Shown one piece after another: positions 8,252-16,361 of a stretch of 53,521 nucleotides of DNA; within the stretch, counting starts at the first letter, position 1, and each line of letters opens with the position of its first letter. The position numbers and the translations under genes were made by a program. The stretch covers positions 1 to 53,521 of the forward strand of contig JACRTB010000019.1 in NCBI GenBank assembly GCA_014385025.1, written 5' to 3'. A model generated the notes under the pieces. That model saw only the letters and a list, made by a program, of their open reading frames with translations. It did not search any database and was not told the origin of the DNA. This stretch comes from Yanshouia hominis (GTDB lineage: Bacteria; Bacillota; Clostridia; Oscillospirales; Ruminococcaceae).

Positions 8252-8856
8252 TCCTTTTCCTCCCAAAGCCGCAGCAGCTCCTCCTCGGAGAGCGGGCCTT
8301 CCTTCTCAACCGCCGCCGCGAAACAGCGCCGAAGCAGCGCCGCCCGGCGGTCCGGACCGCCGGGTTCCCCGCGGGCCCGGGCGCGCAGCCTCCCCATCTG
8401 CTCAAGAATCTCCTCGAAGCGGGCGGGAAGCACCTCGTCCAGACGGTCCCGCGTCCATGCGGCGGCAGTGGGGCTTGTTCCACCGGTGCTTACCGCCGCC
8501 GTCAGAGGGCCGCGGCGCAGCACCGCCGGAAAAAAGAAGCTGCAGAGATCGGGCCGGTCCACCACGTTGAGGGGGATTTTGCGCCGCGCGCACTCCCTGG
8601 ACAGCATTTTCCCCGCGGCGGAATCGCCGGTGGCGTCCACTGCCAGCGCCATCCCCCGCAGGTCGGAGGAAAGCACCCCGCGCCGGATGAGCACCGCCGG
8701 CAGGCACTCAAATTCCGGCAGGAACGCCCGCGCGGCCACCGTGACCCGCGCCCCGAAGGAGAGAAGGGCGCGCGCCTTGCGCAGCGCCACCTTTCCTCCT
8801 CCCGCCACAAGGCAGGGACGGTCCCGAAGCTCGATAAAGATCGGAAAATACGCCAT
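8248..8856 (-). CDS. Precorrin-2 dehydrogenase / sirohydrochlorin ferrochelatase (Met8/CysG-N type)
   Basis: 202 residues from ATG 8856, placed behind GGAGGGAG; longer in-frame sequence to 8931 lacks this signal. The Rossmann NAD motif CLVAGGGKVALRKA sits near residue 20, followed by VDATGD and the conserved DRPDLCSFFFPAVLRRGPLTAAVSTGG split by a short loop. It oxidises precorrin-2 to sirohydrochlorin and may insert iron. Together with CobA-HemD it gives a short siroheme/corrinoid route inside the metal-import operon. Confidence 0.9.
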   Translation of the reverse strand: MAYFPIFIELRDRPCLVAGGGKVALRKARALLSFGARVTVAARAFLPEFECLPAVLIRRGVLSSDLRGMALAVDATGDSAAGKMLSRECARRKIPLNVVDRPDLCSFFFPAVLRRGPLTAAVSTGGTSPTAAAWTRDRLDEVLPARFEEILEQMGRLRARARGEPGGPDRRAALLRRCFAAAVEKEGPLSEEELLRLWEEKE

Positions 8857-8927
8857 CCGTTCTCCCTCCACGCCGGTCACCCGGCTGAAAAAGGCGGGAA
8901 GCAGGGTCTGCTTCCCGCCCGTTTGGT

Positions 8928-9917
8928 TCACAATTCCCGCGGCGGGCCAGCGTATTTCTGTACGGCGCTGCTCCCGGCCGCCTTGGACTGATAGAGCATC
9001 TGATCCGCCAGCCGCATCAGCTCGGGCATCCCACCCGTGCCGTAGGCTCCTCCGATGCTCACCGAAAGCCGTATTTCCGGATATTCCTGAAGGGTGGCGC
9101 CCGAAACGGCGAGACGGATTTCCTCCAGCCGGGCGGCAAAGCGGTCGAACGGAATCTCCCGAAACAGGAGCAGGAACTCATCTCCGCCGTAGCGGACACA
9201 GCAATCCGAGCCGCGCATACAGGCAAACGCCGTTTTGGCGATGGCCTTCAGCGCGAGATCTCCGGCCTGATGGCCATAAGTATCGTTGATGCCCTTGAAA
9301 TCATCGGCGTCCATCATCGCCACCGCGAGATCGCCCCGCAGCTCTTTGAGCTGTTCCGCGTAGTACTGCCGGTTCCGCGCACCGGTCAGGGGATCGCAGT
9401 AGAGCCTGCGGTTATAATTGGAGATCGAACGGACCAGCTCGCTTCTTCCATAGGCGCCGAACAGCGTTTCATCGGTTATGCGGGAAACCAGCTCCAGCGA
9501 ATAGGGGACTCCCTCCACCTCGAGATACTTCGCCAGAACATGATAGACATCGCCGTCCACAAACTCAAATTTCGCGGCTCTTCCCCTGGTGGAAAACACC
9601 TTGGCGGAAATACAGTTTTCACAGCGCCCCCCGCGTTTCCACACCGCATAGCAGCGGTATGGCTCTTCGGCGGCCTCCCCCGCATTGTTCAGAAAAAACT
9701 GCCGGTTTGTGGCGGCATCGACCAGACGCACGATATCAAACGCGCTTTGCAGGTAGTTGAGCATCAGCCATGCCTGCGCGGCCGAAAGTCGGCAGGGTTC
9801 CTGCCCCGCGATGCCGAGCGCCCGGAGTTCGGGCGAGAGCAGGGCCTCCTCCTCGTTTCTTTTTTCTTTTGCCGGAATTTCCTCCGTACCCATGAAACGC
9901 CTCTTCCCGGGACACAT
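8928..9917 (-). CDS. Diguanylate cyclase with N-terminal cysteine-bearing PAS-like domain
   Basis: 329 residues. The GGDEF domain occupies about 172-329 with an intact active site (RYGGDEF, residues 242-248) and an inhibitory I-site RGSD (235-238) exactly five residues before it, so it should make cyclic di-GMP with product inhibition. The N-terminal 150 residues look PAS-like and carry C89, C99 and C102 (CYAVWKRGGRCENC), a possible metal or redox site. No membrane segment. It lies 71 bp upstream of the siroheme/ABC operon on the same strand. Start may be ATG 9917 or the ATG eight codons later. Confidence 0.9.
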   Translation of the reverse strand: MCPGKRRFMGTEEIPAKEKRNEEEALLSPELRALGIAGQEPCRLSAAQAWLMLNYLQSAFDIVRLVDAATNRQFFLNNAGEAAEEPYRCYAVWKRGGRCENCISAKVFSTRGRAAKFEFVDGDVYHVLAKYLEVEGVPYSLELVSRITDETLFGAYGRSELVRSISNYNRRLYCDPLTGARNRQYYAEQLKELRGDLAVAMMDADDFKGINDTYGHQAGDLALKAIAKTAFACMRGSDCCVRYGGDEFLLLFREIPFDRFAARLEEIRLAVSGATLQEYPEIRLSVSIGGAYGTGGMPELMRLADQMLYQSKAAGSSAVQKYAGPPREL

Positions 9918-9964
9918 TTCCGCCCCGGCGGCAAATGGTCCCCTTCCATCCGTAATTGTCTTTT

Positions 9965-9993
9965 ATTATAAAACGATCCGAGCCGTTTATCAA
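9965..9993 (-). promoter_or_regulatory. Promoter of the GGDEF gene (and possibly the downstream operon)
   Basis: Minus-strand TTGATA (9988-9993), 17-bp spacer, TATAAT (9965-9970), about 50 bp before the start codon. Confidence 0.75.
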
Positions 9994-10029
9994 GTCCGAG
10001 CCGTCCGCGGCGCGTGAAAGAGCAATCGC

Positions 10030-10058
10030 TTGCGGCCGCGCCGCAGGAATGCTACAAT
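10030..10058 (+). promoter_or_regulatory. Promoter of yaaA
   Basis: TTGCGG (10030-10035), 17-bp spacer, TACAAT (10053-10058), 58 bp before the GTG start. Confidence 0.6.
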
Positions 10059-10116
10059 ATGAAAAAACAGTGCGGCCCGTCTCTGCAAAATCCACCGCTT
10101 TCCGGGAGGGAGCTTC

Positions 10117-10872
10117 GTGAGAATCATCATTTCCCCTGCCAAAAAAATGAATGAGGACGACAGCCTGGAGCCCCGGAGCCTCCCGCAGTATCTGGAACAG
10201 GCCGACCAGCTTCGAATGGCGCTCTGTGCTCTGTCGGGCCCGGAGCTTCAGCGTCTTTGGAACTGCAACGGCCAGATCGCGGCGCTCAACGAGCGCCGCC
10301 TGCGCACCATGGACCTGCGGAGGCGGCTGACACCCGCCGTTCTTGCCTACGACGGAATTCAGTACCGGCACATGGCTCCCGGTGTTTTTACCGACGGGGA
10401 ATTCCGCTACATCGAGGAACATCTGCGGATTCTTTCCGGATTTTACGGCATGCTCCGCCCGTTCGACGGGGTGGCGCCCTACCGTCTGGAGATGCAGGCA
10501 AAGCTTGCCGGAGAGGGGTTCGGCTCGCTGTACGAGTTCTGGGGCGGCAGGCTGGCGGCGCAGCTGGCCAGCGAAACGAAGGTCATCCTCAACCTTGCCT
10601 CAAAGGAATACAGCCGGGCTGTCGCCGGATGGCTTCCGGAGGGAGTGCGGCTGATCACCTGCGTCTTTGGGGAGCGGAAGGACGGGCGGATTCTCGAAAA
10701 GGGAATCCAGTGCAAGATGGCGCGCGGTGAGATGGTGCGCTATCTTGCCGAGCAGCGCATCCGAGCCCCCGAAGGGGCAAAGAATTTCCGGCGCCTGCGC
10801 TATCGCTTCTCGCCCGAGTTATCCGGCGAGGACCGCTTTGTTTTCCTGAGGGACCCGGACCGGCTGCTTTAG
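10117..10872 (+). CDS. yaaA: YaaA family (UPF0246) peroxide-stress protein
   Basis: 251 residues, full length for the family. It opens with MRIIISPAKKM, the family signature, and contains LRILSGFYGMLRPFD and NLASKEYS, both strongly conserved. In E. coli YaaA binds DNA and limits iron-driven oxidative damage under peroxide stress; a similar protective role is inferred. Start is GTG 10117 with GGGAGGGAG upstream; no in-frame ATG competes. Monocistronic, divergent from the GGDEF gene. Confidence 0.93.
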   Translation: MRIIISPAKKMNEDDSLEPRSLPQYLEQADQLRMALCALSGPELQRLWNCNGQIAALNERRLRTMDLRRRLTPAVLAYDGIQYRHMAPGVFTDGEFRYIEEHLRILSGFYGMLRPFDGVAPYRLEMQAKLAGEGFGSLYEFWGGRLAAQLASETKVILNLASKEYSRAVAGWLPEGVRLITCVFGERKDGRILEKGIQCKMARGEMVRYLAEQRIRAPEGAKNFRRLRYRFSPELSGEDRFVFLRDPDRLL

Positions 10873-10906
10873 CGCAGTTCTGTTTTCGCGGGTCGAAAAC
10901 AAAAAG

Positions 10907-11028
10907 GGATGACGTTTCCGGTGCCGGGAGACAGTTGGCAAAGACACTTTCGCGGGGCGGCAACGAAAGGGGACGGCATTTCCGGCGCCGGGAGGCGGCG
11001 AGTAAAACCGCTTTCGCGGGGCGGTCAA
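10907..11028. repeat. Imperfect tandem duplication, about 62-bp unit
   Basis: Two degenerate copies (10907-10963 and 10969-11028) share TTTCCGG-GCCGGGAG and CTTTCGCGGGGCGG. The 446-bp gap between yaaA and gdhA otherwise holds no supported gene. Such GC-rich duplications recur at other gene ends in this window. Confidence 0.55.
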
Positions 11029-11269
11029 AATCCCTGTCCAAACCGGAGGCTTGAACAAATTCTGACAAAACCCGTACCGGCGGGCGCCTCGGGAAGAGCC
11101 GAAACTTCTTCCGCCCGCATCACATGCCCTGCTGCTCAAACAACGAAGCTTTTTATTGTGGCTTTTATTCTTCGGAGGCTGGCTGCCCGTCAAACTGCTT
11201 CGCCCGCGGCTCGAAACGAAAGCTTTTATCCTCACCGGCAGGGCCGATGATGATCCGCCAAAGCAAGCG

Positions 11270-11300
11270 AAAAAAGGGACCGTCCTTTTGGGACGGCCCC
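11270..11300 (-). terminator. Intrinsic terminator of gdhA
   Basis: 10-bp stem (11276-11285 with 11291-11300), 5-nt loop, then TTTTTT on the minus strand, 20 bp past the gdhA stop. Confidence 0.9.
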
Positions 11301-11318
11301 TTTTTCTACAGTGAATCC

Positions 11319-12671
11319 TTAGAAAATGCCCTGCGCCATCATGGCGTCGGCAACCTTCTGGAAGCCGGCGATATTCGCGCCCGCAACCAGATCATAGCCC
11401 AGACCATAACGCTCGGCAACCTCAACAGAGGAAGCGTAAATGTTCTTCATGATGCCCTTGAGCTTCGCATCGACCTCTTCAGCGGTCCAGTACAGACGCT
11501 CGGCGTTCTGCGCCATCTCAAGCTCGGAAACCGACACGCCGCCGGCGTTGACAGCCTTGGAAGGAGCAACGATCATGTGCTTCTGCTCCTTGAGGAACTC
11601 AAGCGCCTCGTTGGTGGTAGGCATGTTGGCAACTTCGATGTAGTACTTGACGCCCGACTCGGCAATCTTCTTGGCCCAATCGATGTTGACGTCGTTCTGA
11701 GTGGCCGCGGGCATGTAGATGTCCACGTCCTTGACGCCCCAGCACTTCTTGCCGGCGACAAACTCGCAGCCGAACTTCTCGGCATAGGGCTGGCAGTGCA
11801 TCGGGTCCTTGGCGCGCATCTCGAGGATGTAGTTGAGCTTCTCCTCGGTATCGACGCCGTCGGGATCGTGGATATAGCCGTCGGGGCCGGCAAAGTAGAC
11901 GACCTTGGCGCCCAGCTCGGCAGCCTTCTTCATGATGCCCCAGCCTACGTTGCCGTAGCCGGACATCGCGATGCGCTTGCCCTTGATGTCCTCGCCGTCA
12001 TGCTTGAGGACTTCGCAGAGGTAGTAAACCGCGCCGAAGCCGGTCGCCTCGGGACGCAGAATCGAACCGCCGGTGCAGACGGCCTTGCCGCTGACCGCGC
12101 CAAACTCCGCAGCGCCGACCAGACGGCGATACTGACCATAGAGGTAGCCGATCTCACGTCCGCCGCAGCCGAGGTCGCCGGCGGGGCAGTCGATATCCTG
12201 ACCGATGTGGCGATAGAGCTCGGTCATAAAGGCCTGGCAGAAACGCATCACTTCGGCGTCGGACTTACCGCGGGGATCGAAGTCGCAGCCGCCCTTGGCG
12301 CCACCGATCGGCAGTCCGGTCAGAGCATCCTTATAGACCTGCTCGAAGCCGAGGAACTTAACGATCGAGAGGTTGACCGAGGGATCGAAGCGCAGGCCGC
12401 CCTTATACGGACCAAGGGCCGCGTTGTACTGCACGCGGTAGCCGCGGTTGACGTGATACTGGCCGTTGTCATCCATCCAGGTCACGCGGAACTCGACGGT
12501 GCGCTCGGGCTCGACCATCCGCTCCAGCAGGCAGGCCTTCTCATATTCGGGATGTGCGTCGATCACGGGGCTGAGGGAAGAGAGAACCTCTTCAACGGTC
12601 TGCAGGAACTCAGGCTCATTGGGGTTCTTCTTTTTGGTCTCGTCAATCACTCTTTGAATATAAGCGTTCAT
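11319..12671 (-). CDS. gdhA: NADP-type glutamate dehydrogenase
   Basis: 450 residues, class I hexameric GDH length. Conserved parts include RVTWMDDNGQ and NRGYRVQYNAALGPYKGGLRF with the glutamate-binding lysine, the catalytic-lysine region LPIGGAKGG, and the nucleotide fold starting at RIAMSGYGNVGWG. It interconverts 2-oxoglutarate + ammonium and glutamate in the cytosol. Start ATG 12671 follows GAGGAGG. Transcribed alone, with a clear promoter and terminator. Glutamate made here would feed the arginine pathway encoded downstream. Cofactor preference is inferred from similarity. Confidence 0.95.
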   Translation of the reverse strand: MNAYIQRVIDETKKKNPNEPEFLQTVEEVLSSLSPVIDAHPEYEKACLLERMVEPERTVEFRVTWMDDNGQYHVNRGYRVQYNAALGPYKGGLRFDPSVNLSIVKFLGFEQVYKDALTGLPIGGAKGGCDFDPRGKSDAEVMRFCQAFMTELYRHIGQDIDCPAGDLGCGGREIGYLYGQYRRLVGAAEFGAVSGKAVCTGGSILRPEATGFGAVYYLCEVLKHDGEDIKGKRIAMSGYGNVGWGIMKKAAELGAKVVYFAGPDGYIHDPDGVDTEEKLNYILEMRAKDPMHCQPYAEKFGCEFVAGKKCWGVKDVDIYMPAATQNDVNIDWAKKIAESGVKYYIEVANMPTTNEALEFLKEQKHMIVAPSKAVNAGGVSVSELEMAQNAERLYWTAEEVDAKLKGIMKNIYASSVEVAERYGLGYDLVAGANIAGFQKVADAMMAQGIF

Positions 12672-12758
12672 AACCAGATTGCCTCCTCAAATTTTGACAT
12701 AACAGTAACGAACGTGTTTTGAAGGAAAACCTGCATATCAGATTTCCTCAACGACTTA

Positions 12759-12787
12759 ATCTTAGCACGTTCCACCCGGCAATTCAA
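12759..12787 (-). promoter_or_regulatory. Promoter of gdhA
   Basis: Minus-strand TTGAAT (12782-12787), 17-bp spacer, TAAGAT (12759-12764), leaving a leader of about 80 nt. Confidence 0.7.
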
Positions 12788-13150
12788 GAGATTTTTTTGC
12801 CCGCAAATTAATTTTTCCGAAGAAAGGGCGTAGAAATATCACGAAATTTTTGGGCATAATCACATATTTTCTTTATGCTTTGACGAGTTAAACGGGGAAA
12901 TCGCTAAGGAATTTGACCCCCTTGAAAATTTTTCCTTCAAATTCCCGAGAAAGCCCTATATGAATTAAATCCTGCGAAACCTGTTGAATATTGAAAAGCG
13001 CTTTTTATATTTGAACTTTCTTAAAACTTTTTTTGCAGTGGCGAAGAAGGAACGATGCAATCTCAATATTCAGGGCCTTTGTGTTGTTTTTCCACACACA
13101 TGCGTCATGGAAAAGAGACTCTTCTTCCGTGCCAAATTTTGCAGGCGCCG
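12788..13150. other. AT-rich gap without a supported gene
   Basis: About 360 bp between the gdhA promoter and the capA terminator. It is AT-rich with short inverted repeats such as TTGAAAATTTTTCCTTCAAA near 12922. I see no coding region with a credible ribosome site and no recognisable RNA. Confidence 0.5.
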
Positions 13151-13151
13151 C

Positions 13152-13190
13152 AAAAAAGGAAGGCCGCGTGGCGCGCGAGCCCTCCCTTCC
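13152..13190 (-). terminator. Terminator of capA
   Basis: GGAAGG and CCTTCC arms (13185-13190 with 13158-13163) enclose a GC-rich loop, followed on the minus strand by TTTTTT directly after the capA stop. Confidence 0.65.
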
Positions 13191-13191
13191 T

Positions 13192-14445
13192 TCATTTCTG
13201 TGTTCCGAGCGGGAGGTTCGGACGAAACTCCTCCGGCACATTTTTTTTGATGATTCCGCGCATGTAGTCAAGCGAAAATGCTCCCGGCGCAATCGCAACG
13301 TCATAGGAGGCCGCCAGCTGTACGATGCCATGGGCGGCGGCCAGCTCCCCGGTGTATTCCGAGAAGGGATAGGTGCGCAGATGCTTGCCCAGTCCCTCGT
13401 AGTGAATCACCGTCGGAATCAGCTCGGCGCGGGTGATGGAGGTCTCCCCCGTCTCCCCGTCCTTGGTGATGTCGAGATCAAGCATCCCGCCGAGCATATT
13501 CTGCGGATAGAGCATGCTGCCGACAAAATTGCCCAGAGAGTAGGCGACAAGCATCCGGTGGCCCTGCCGCCCGGTCCTCCATTCAACCGGCTGCAGCGTA
13601 TGCGGATGGCTCCCAATGACGAGATCCACCCCGAGGTCGGCGAACCACTGGGCCAGCTCGAGCTGGTTGTCGTTGACCTCCAGGCTGTACTCGGTGCCCC
13701 AGTGCGGCACAACGATCACAAAATCGGCGGCCCCGCGCGCAAGCTCAATCTGCCGCTTCATCAGCTCCCGCTCGTCGGTGCGGATATAGCGCATCTCGGT
13801 CGAGGCGGGCAGGCTCAGGCCGTTGGTGTGCTCGGTCATCGGAACCCATCCAAAGGTAATGCCGTTGCACTCGGTAAGGACCGGCCGCTCCATCGCCGCC
13901 TCGGTGCGCCAGGCGCCGAACACATCGACGCCCAGCCCCTCCCAGAAATCGAGGGCGGCCGCCAGTCCCGCCTCCCCCATGTCAAACATGTGGTTGTTTG
14001 CCACACTGACCACGTCGAAGCCGATCTCTTTCATATGCCTCCCCACCGCCTCGGGAGAGTTGAACATCGGATATCCGGAAAGAGGATAGAGCCTTTCGGC
14101 AATGATCGTCTCCTGATTGATGAAGGACAGGTCGGCGTCGGCAACAAGCGGGGCGACATGCTCGTAAACCGGGCCGAAATCAAAGCCGTTTCCCCCCGCG
14201 TACTCGGCCGCCTGCCGGTAGATGCTGTCGTGGATCAGGTTGTCCCCCACCGCGCGCAGCCGCACCACCGCGTCGGGGGGCGGCGCGGGCTCCTCCGCGG
14301 CGGAGGAGGAAACGGGGCCCGCGGACACGGAGGATTCCCCTCCCTGCTCCGGCGCCAAAAGGCCGGAGGCCGCCGCGAAAACTCCAAGGGCTCCGCAGCA
14401 GAGCACCAGAATCAGCACTGCGAGTTTGATGGTATCCTTTCTCAT
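13192..14445 (-). CDS. CapA family (PGA_cap) extracellular metallophosphatase-like protein
   Basis: 417 residues. An N-terminal membrane anchor (KLAVLILVLCCGALGVFAAA) is followed by a low-complexity Ser/Pro linker to about residue 55, then the CapA fold. Metal-site motifs of this calcineurin-like family are present: AVGDNLIHDSIY, NQETII, VANNHMFDMG, VPHWGTEY and GSHPHTLQP. Members take part in poly-gamma-glutamate capsule formation, but most anaerobe copies, without capBC beside them, have unknown substrates. Start ATG 14445 follows GGGAGAG. Downstream of corA on the same strand. Confidence 0.9.
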   Translation of the reverse strand: MRKDTIKLAVLILVLCCGALGVFAAASGLLAPEQGGESSVSAGPVSSSAAEEPAPPPDAVVRLRAVGDNLIHDSIYRQAAEYAGGNGFDFGPVYEHVAPLVADADLSFINQETIIAERLYPLSGYPMFNSPEAVGRHMKEIGFDVVSVANNHMFDMGEAGLAAALDFWEGLGVDVFGAWRTEAAMERPVLTECNGITFGWVPMTEHTNGLSLPASTEMRYIRTDERELMKRQIELARGAADFVIVVPHWGTEYSLEVNDNQLELAQWFADLGVDLVIGSHPHTLQPVEWRTGRQGHRMLVAYSLGNFVGSMLYPQNMLGGMLDLDITKDGETGETSITRAELIPTVIHYEGLGKHLRTYPFSEYTGELAAAHGIVQLAASYDVAIAPGAFSLDYMRGIIKKNVPEEFRPNLPLGTQK

Positions 14446-14456
14446 AACACTCTCCC

Positions 14457-14482
14457 GGCAAAACGCCGGGGAACCTCCCCGG
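14457..14482 (-). terminator. Hairpin after corA
   Basis: CCGGGG (14466-14471) and CCCCGG (14477-14482) form a short strong stem followed by TTTT on the minus strand, between corA and capA. Read-through into capA is possible. Confidence 0.55.
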
Positions 14483-14521
14483 CCGCCTTTGTTCTGGGGG
14501 TTCCCCCGATTTCTGACAGGC

Positions 14522-15487
14522 TCACATCCACTTCTTTTTGCGGAAATAAAGGACCATGCCGGCGGAGACGGCCGCCATCAGCAGCAGGCAGGCGGGGTAG
14601 CCGTACCGCCATCCAAGCTCCGGCATATAGCGGAAGTTCATCCCGTAAAGCCCGACGATGAAGGTGACCGGAATGAAGATGGTCGAAACAAGGGTCAGCG
14701 TCTTCATCACCGCGTTGGTCGAATTGCTCATCAGGGTCATATAAAGGTCCGCGAGGTCGGCCACCGTCTCGCGGCTGTTTTCGGCCATCTCGCAGAGCTG
14801 GGCGATCTGCTCCCCCACATCCCGCAGGTAGACGTTCTGGGACATCAGGTCCCCGCCTCCGCGCAGCAGCATCAGGAAGGCGTCGCGCATCGGCACCGTC
14901 GTGCGGCGGATTTCCCGCGTGCCGCTCTTGAGATCGTGAATCCGTTCGAGCTGGGAAGACTGCACGCCCCGGAACAGCTCGTCCTCCAGCGCGTCGATTC
15001 TTGCGTCGATCCGCTCGGCCAGCGCCGCGGCATCCCGGAGAATGTCGCTCATCGCCAGACAGAAGCTGCGGATCACGAGGTCGTCGTCCGGCCTGAGGTA
15101 TCCGCTGCGCAGCAGCTCAAAGGTCGCGGCAAATTGTTCCTCGCCATGCTCACAGAAGCTGACCATCCTCTCCTGCCAGAGCAGAAACTGAATGTTTTTT
15201 CTCCGCAGGCGGCCCTTTGCGTCCTCGCAGGCAAGGTTCAGGGCAAGGTGGGAATAGCTGCCGTAATCCTCGTGGGACGCGCGGCGGGCCGCGTGGGACA
15301 GGTCGGAAATCACCATCGGATGCAGGCCGAGACGTTCCCCAAGGACACGGTATTCGTCAGGATGCAGCCGGGGCGCGCTAATCCAGAACACCCCGCCGAG
15401 ATCGGCCTCGAGCAGCTCGTCCACCGTATGCAGGATCGAAAGCCCGATGGAGCCGCCGGTGAGGCGGCAGAGGGTAAGCGGTCCCAT
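14522..15487 (-). CDS. corA: CorA family magnesium/divalent metal transporter
   Basis: 321 residues. The large cytoplasmic N-terminal domain is followed by two C-terminal helices; the first ends in the selectivity motif YGMNF (within FIVGLYGMNFRYMPE), the defining CorA signature. Pentameric channel for Mg2+ (or Co2+/Ni2+). The start codon shares one base with the IclR stop (TGATG), so translation is coupled; this pairing of a CorA and an IclR regulator is unexplained functionally. Confidence 0.95.
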   Translation of the reverse strand: MGPLTLCRLTGGSIGLSILHTVDELLEADLGGVFWISAPRLHPDEYRVLGERLGLHPMVISDLSHAARRASHEDYGSYSHLALNLACEDAKGRLRRKNIQFLLWQERMVSFCEHGEEQFAATFELLRSGYLRPDDDLVIRSFCLAMSDILRDAAALAERIDARIDALEDELFRGVQSSQLERIHDLKSGTREIRRTTVPMRDAFLMLLRGGGDLMSQNVYLRDVGEQIAQLCEMAENSRETVADLADLYMTLMSNSTNAVMKTLTLVSTIFIPVTFIVGLYGMNFRYMPELGWRYGYPACLLLMAAVSAGMVLYFRKKKWM

Positions 15488-16302
15488 CAGCCGTTCCTTA
15501 CCCCCCGCACCGATTCGTCATAGCCCATCCGCTGCGAAACCTGCGCGGCGGCGTCAAGCAGGAAGGGAAGCTTCTCATAGATATGCTCGTCGGTCATCCG
15601 CGTCACCGGGCCGGAGACGCTCAGACCGGCAACCACCCTGCCGGTATAGTCGTAGATCGGCGCGGCGATGCAGCGCGCGCCCGGTTCATACTCCTCGTTG
15701 TCAAACGCGTAGCCCTGCGCCCGCACCTTGTCGAGCTCGGCGAAGAGGGCGGCCGGATCGGTAATGGTGTGCATGGTCATCGCGGGCAGTCCCTTGGCGG
15801 CGACATACTGGTGGAGCTGCTGCTGGGTATAATTGAGCAGCAGCAGCTTGCCGACCGCCGTGCAGTGCATCGGTGAGACGTTCCCCACCCTGCGGGTGGT
15901 CATCAGGAGCTGGTGCGGACCGCTGATCGCCTCGATATAGACAACCATCATATTATGTTCCTCGGCCACGTTCGCCGACTCGGAAAAAATATGGGCGATC
16001 GAGCGCAGGTAGGGCGAGCAGATATTGCGGATATTCTTCCGGCTTGAGACATTGGCCGCGATGGCACAAATCTTGTAGGTGAGGGAATAGCGGCCGGTAT
16101 CGACGTCCTGCACGACATAGCCGCTCTTCTGCAGGGTGGCGATGTAGCGCAGCGTGGTGCTCTCGTTCATCGAGACGAGACGCGCGATTTCCTGAAGCCG
16201 AACCGGTTCGTCCTGCGCGGAAAGGCACTCCATAATGGTCAGCAGCTTCTCGGAGGACTGGTTGGAACGGGTCGCTTTGTCTGCGCCGGGAGTTCGTTTC
16301 AT
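15487..16302 (-). CDS. IclR family transcriptional regulator
   Basis: 271 residues. Residues about 15-75 form the winged helix-turn-helix (LQEIARLVSMNESTTLRYIATL, then QKSGYV), and the rest forms the IclR effector domain (MHCTAVGKLLL, GYAFDNEEYEPGARCIAAPI, GLSVSGPVTRM). Family members bind small metabolites, often carbon sources or aromatic acids. I chose ATG 16302 behind GAGAGGAAG. It is the first gene of a pair with corA. Ligand and target unknown. Confidence 0.92.
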   Translation of the reverse strand: MKRTPGADKATRSNQSSEKLLTIMECLSAQDEPVRLQEIARLVSMNESTTLRYIATLQKSGYVVQDVDTGRYSLTYKICAIAANVSSRKNIRNICSPYLRSIAHIFSESANVAEEHNMMVVYIEAISGPHQLLMTTRRVGNVSPMHCTAVGKLLLLNYTQQQLHQYVAAKGLPAMTMHTITDPAALFAELDKVRAQGYAFDNEEYEPGARCIAAPIYDYTGRVVAGLSVSGPVTRMTDEHIYEKLPFLLDAAAQVSQRMGYDESVRGVRNG

Positions 16303-16361
16303 CAATTATCTTCCTCTCTTCTTCTTCGCTTTCTTTCACGCACCGCCGGGTGCTTTGCTTT

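Noticed and set aside
7196-9289. 697-codon open frame antisense to cobA-hemD and the Met8-like gene
   Set aside because: Arg/Pro-rich translation without domains; a by-product of GC-biased codons of the real genes on the other strand.
12984-13250. 88-codon plus-strand frame between gdhA and capA
   Set aside because: No ribosome site; its C-terminal part overlaps capA and its terminator.
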